From positions 1,471,001 to 1,535,000 of the forward strand of contig NZ_JAUSXC010000001.1 of NCBI RefSeq assembly GCF_030823405.1: DNA of 64,000 bases. The letters are read 5' to 3'. The number at the start of each line of letters is the position of its first letter. Position 1 is the first letter of the stretch. Shown piece by piece: positions 61,411 to 64,000 of the stretch. Source of the stretch: Chryseobacterium ginsenosidimutans (GTDB lineage: Bacteria > Bacteroidota > Bacteroidia > Flavobacteriales > Weeksellaceae). The translations under genes were made by a program, and so were the position numbers. The notes beneath the pieces are model-generated. The model saw only the letters and a program-made list of their open reading frames with translations. It ran no database searches and was not told the origin of the DNA.

Positions 61411-62076
61411 ATGAAAAAATTTTTATTAACCTCTGCTTTGGCACTTTCTACAATGTCTTTCGCCCAGATCGATTTTGGTAGTACAAGATTTGGTGTTACA
61501 GCAGGAGGTAACTATTCCAGAGTGAAAAATGCCCATAATCCTTCAGGTCCCAGATTTACAGCTCAGGCAGGCGCATTGGCTTTAATTCCAGTGGGTAAAG
61601 AAAATCAGTTTTTCTTACAGCCGGAGATCGTATTCTTTGGAGCCGGAGAAACAGGTAAAGATAAGGATGCTAAAGGTATGGATGGTTATGATGCTGTATA
61701 TGCAAATAACTATTTGAGTGTTCCGATCTATTTTAAAGGATATTTCTCAGAAGCTGAGTCAGAATTCTTTGGTTTGGCAGGTCCTAGATTTAATTTCTTA
61801 TTAAGTCAGAATGTGAAAAATGTACCATTAGGAAGAGATTATTATAATCCTGATTCTCCTGCTTCTGATGCTGATATAAATGGAAAAGCTAGCAAATTTA
61901 ACTTTGGTATAGGAATAGGAGTCGGCTATAGCTACAAAAGACAGTTAGAACTTACGGCTACATATGATTTTGGTCTTTCTAATACATATCCCGGTTTAGA
62001 TAAAGAGCCTAAAGGTTCTGATAAGGCAAAGTCTGAACAGGTTCTTAGTGTAAGCTTAAGCTATATCTTCAAATAA
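61411..62076 (+). CDS. Outer-membrane beta-barrel protein (PorT-like family)
   Basis: A 221-aa exported protein with signal peptide MKKFLLTSALALSTMSFA. The mature part has alternating strands typical of an eight-stranded barrel: FGVTAGGNYSRVKN, FFLQPEIVFFGAGE, YLSVPIYFKGYF, FFGLAGPRFNFLLS, FGIGIGVGYSYKRQ, LELTATYDFGLSN and the C-terminal VLSVSLSYIFK with a final aromatic. It fits the outer-membrane beta-barrel families common in Bacteroidota; ligand unknown. It starts 16 nt after sucD and may be cotranscribed. Confidence 0.85.
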   Translation: MKKFLLTSALALSTMSFAQIDFGSTRFGVTAGGNYSRVKNAHNPSGPRFTAQAGALALIPVGKENQFFLQPEIVFFGAGETGKDKDAKGMDGYDAVYANNYLSVPIYFKGYFSEAESEFFGLAGPRFNFLLSQNVKNVPLGRDYYNPDSPASDADINGKASKFNFGIGIGVGYSYKRQLELTATYDFGLSNTYPGLDKEPKGSDKAKSEQVLSVSLSYIFK

Positions 62077-62101
62077 GAATTTATTTCATTTAAAGACATA
62101 G

Positions 62102-62137
62102 AAAATCCCGAAACTCAGTTTCGGGATTTTGTTTTAT
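62102..62137 (+). terminator. Terminator after the beta-barrel gene
   Basis: A perfect 13-bp stem AAAATCCCGAAAC / GTTTCGGGATTTT (62102-62114 with 62118-62130), 3-nt loop and T-rich tail. It lies between convergent genes. Confidence 0.85.
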
Positions 62138-62167
62138 ATAATTAATAATTGAAATATTATTTAATTA

Positions 62168-63478
62168 TTATCCTTTGATCCATTTCCAAAGCTCTTTTAA
62201 AGTAGCCTTATTTCCGTACATTAAAATTCCTACTCGATAAATTTTTCCGGCTAAGAAAATCATGAAAATTGTTGTCCCTAAAAGCAAACCTATTGATAAT
62301 GCAATTTGCCAGGCAGGAACTCCGTAAGGAATTCTAGCAATCATCGCAACAGGAGATGTGAAGGGAATAATTGATAACCAAAAACCAAGAGGTCCGTCAG
62401 GATTATTCATTAAAGTAAAACTTCCGTACATGCCCAACATAAGCGGTAAGATCGCAAATAACGTAAATTGCTGTGTTTCTGTTTCATTATCTACTGCAGA
62501 CCCGATTGCTGCATAAATTGAACTGTAAAAGATATATCCTAAAAGGAAAAATACAATAAAAACGAAGATAATTAAAGGAAAGTTAAGTTCTAATAAACTA
62601 TGAGAAATCTGAGTTCCGATCTGTAAAATATCAAATTTGCTCATCATTTCGTCATTACCTCCCGGAATATTTTTCGGAATTGATGAAAATCCTGTGTTTA
62701 AGACTACTGCACCGATAACAGACATCGTGATCCAAACCACAAACTGCGTCAAAGCTACTAAAGTTACCCCCAAAATTTTGCCCATCATCAGTTCAAAAGG
62801 CTTCACAGAAGAAATAATAATTTCTACAACACGATTATTTTTTTCCTCCAAAACGCTTCTCATTACCCGAACTCCATAGATGATGATAAACATGAATGTG
62901 ACATACATTAAAACCATGCTTAAAACACTTTTTACTCCAAAAGCAAGGTCAGAATCTTCTTTGTTATTCTCAGCAACGTTAATGGTTTTTAATGTGAAAT
63001 TTTTATCAAGACTGTTTAATTGGGCTTCAGCGATACCCAATTGCTTCATTTTTTCTTTTTTTATAACATCATTGATGTCAGAAACGATTTTTTGTTTCGT
63101 ATCAAAGCCGATTTTACTGTTAATGACCAGTCTTGTATTTTGTTCTAAATTATCAAAATTCTGGCTTTTTAATTCCGGTAAAATTAAAATTCCGTCTAAT
63201 GATTCATTTCCTTTTAAATTATTTATTTTTGATTTTTCATCGGCTGCCGAAACGAAAACATACTTCAGCCTGTCGTTAGATTTCAATTGATTTTTAAATA
63301 AACCGCTTTTATCTACAACTTCAATCACACTGTGAGATTCATTTGCTTTAAACATTAAACCAATTACAGAACCGAAAGCAATTAATAAAATAGGAGCCAA
63401 TAAGGTTAATATAATGAAGGATTTTTTCTTAACCTGTGTAAGAAATTCCCTTTTTGTAATTAAAAAAATATTATTCAT
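62168..63478 (-). CDS. ABC transporter permease, NatB/ABC-2 type
   Basis: A 436-aa membrane permease. The first helix (about residues 18-40, FIILTLLAPILLIAFGSVIG) is followed by a periplasmic domain of about 130 residues and five to six C-terminal helices. The conserved VLEEKNNRVVEIIISSVKPFELMMGKILG marks the ABC-2 NatB family. NatAB systems export sodium in Bacillus, but many relatives have other or unknown substrates. Its start lies 2 nt after the ATPase stop, so the pair is one operon. Confidence 0.92.
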   Translation of the reverse strand: MNNIFLITKREFLTQVKKKSFIILTLLAPILLIAFGSVIGLMFKANESHSVIEVVDKSGLFKNQLKSNDRLKYVFVSAADEKSKINNLKGNESLDGILILPELKSQNFDNLEQNTRLVINSKIGFDTKQKIVSDINDVIKKEKMKQLGIAEAQLNSLDKNFTLKTINVAENNKEDSDLAFGVKSVLSMVLMYVTFMFIIIYGVRVMRSVLEEKNNRVVEIIISSVKPFELMMGKILGVTLVALTQFVVWITMSVIGAVVLNTGFSSIPKNIPGGNDEMMSKFDILQIGTQISHSLLELNFPLIIFVFIVFFLLGYIFYSSIYAAIGSAVDNETETQQFTLFAILPLMLGMYGSFTLMNNPDGPLGFWLSIIPFTSPVAMIARIPYGVPAWQIALSIGLLLGTTIFMIFLAGKIYRVGILMYGNKATLKELWKWIKG

Positions 63479-63480
63479 AA

Positions 63481-64000
63481 TTAGGAGTTGTTGCTTACAG
63501 CATTAATAAACACTTCATTCATACTCGGAATTTTTTCGTCAAAAGATCTCACTTTTCCGACATTTACAAGATCCAGAAGAATATGATTCTGGTCGCTTTC
63601 ATTTTTTAAATCAAAAGAAATCAGATTATTTTCATTATTCATGTTGAAAATTTCATATTTATTCCTGAAATTCTCCATTTGAGAATCATTAACTTCAGAA
63701 AGAGTAATTCCGAAAATATTTTTCTTGAATTTCTCTCTTACATCGAAAACCCTTCCGTCAATTATTTTTTTTGAATTATCAATTAAGGCAACGTAATCAC
63801 ACATTTCTTCTACACTTTCCATTCTGTGTGTTGAAAGGATAATCGTAGTTCCGTTATTTTTAAGTTCAATAATTTGATCTTTAATTAAATTTGCATTCAC
63901 GGGATCGAAACCTGAAAATGGCTCATCAAGAATTAAAAGATGCGGTCTGTGAAGAACAGTCACTACAAACTGTATTTTTTGAGCCATTCCTTTTGAAAGC
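63481..64000 (-). CDS. ABC transporter ATP-binding protein (partial, runs off the right edge)
   Basis: The C-terminal 173 codons of an ABC ATPase are inside the window; the start lies beyond 64000. The segment opens with the signature in the form LSKGMAQKIQFV, then Walker B LLILDEPFSGFDPVN, the switch His in ILSTHRMESVEEM and a C-terminal regulatory extension (about 80 residues). LSKGM-QK replaces LSGGQ, as in other NatA-type ATPases. It is paired with the NatB-like permease. Confidence 0.92.
   Translation of the reverse strand, partial: LSKGMAQKIQFVVTVLHRPHLLILDEPFSGFDPVNANLIKDQIIELKNNGTTIILSTHRMESVEEMCDYVALIDNSKKIIDGRVFDVREKFKKNIFGITLSEVNDSQMENFRNKYEIFNMNNENNLISFDLKNESDQNHILLDLVNVGKVRSFDEKIPSMNEVFINAVSNNS

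Noticed and set aside
1-64000. CRISPR arrays, tRNA or rRNA genes, insertion sequences and prophage
   Set aside because: No regularly spaced repeats, cloverleaf-type sequences, transposase, integrase or phage structural genes were seen anywhere in the window.

Overview
The window is a chromosomal segment of a low-GC member of the Bacteroidota, most likely Chryseobacterium or a close Weeksellaceae relative (genus is an inference). Evidence: Bacteroidota -7 promoter boxes (TAnnTTTG, several with a TTG/TTTG box about 17-22 nt upstream), no obvious Shine-Dalgarno sequences, an LpxC-FabZ fusion, a PorX-type response regulator of the type IX secretion pathway, flavobacterial small secreted proteins, and AT-rich hairpin terminators with A/T flanks.

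Layout. 1-14 kb: end of an ECF sigma operon, the RNase P RNA gene rnpB, a PPK2 polyphosphate kinase, a DUF1573 secreted protein, valS, a DUF4241 protein, a ribokinase-like kinase, an alpha/beta hydrolase plus HD hydrolase pair, a small membrane protein, a DUF72 protein and the class Ia ribonucleotide reductase operon nrdB-(ABM-like orf)-nrdA. 14-22.5 kb: a MacAB-type efflux operon (ATPase, two FtsX-type permeases, HlyD adaptor), a divergent Fur-family regulator/thioredoxin-reductase-like pair sharing a palindromic operator candidate, glyA and recX.

22.5-47.2 kb: a large, very AT-rich Wzx/Wzy-type surface-polysaccharide locus on the + strand. It starts with a membrane UDP-GlcNAc 4,6-dehydratase (PglF/WbpM type), a Wza-like export lipoprotein and a Wzc-like kinase. 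Then come a decayed nucleotide-sugar dehydrogenase, Wzx, UDP-galactopyranose mutase, glycosyltransferases, an acetyltransferase, two tandem EpsG/Wzy-like polymerases, a UDP-N-acetyl-L-fucosamine cassette (FnlA, a stand-alone cupin, FnlC, FnlB-like reductase, WbuB-like transferase), a bacillosamine cassette (PglC-, PglD-, PglE-like), a second sugar-1-phosphate transferase and an RmlC homologue. The predicted polymer therefore probably contains diNAc-bacillosamine (or a related 4-amino sugar), L-FucNAc and Galf. A 121-bp tandem duplication and a pseudogene show recent remodelling.

47.2-64 kb: rimO, two small secreted proteins behind a long leader, an RlpA-like protein, exonuclease III, porX, an HD phosphohydrolase, the lipid A cluster lpxD-lpxC/fabZ-lpxA with efp and a second lpxD-like gene, sucD, an outer-membrane beta-barrel protein, and a NatAB-type ABC exporter whose ATPase runs off the right edge.

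I saw no tRNA or rRNA gene, insertion sequence, phage or CRISPR array. All family assignments come from reading the translated sequences; no database search was run.
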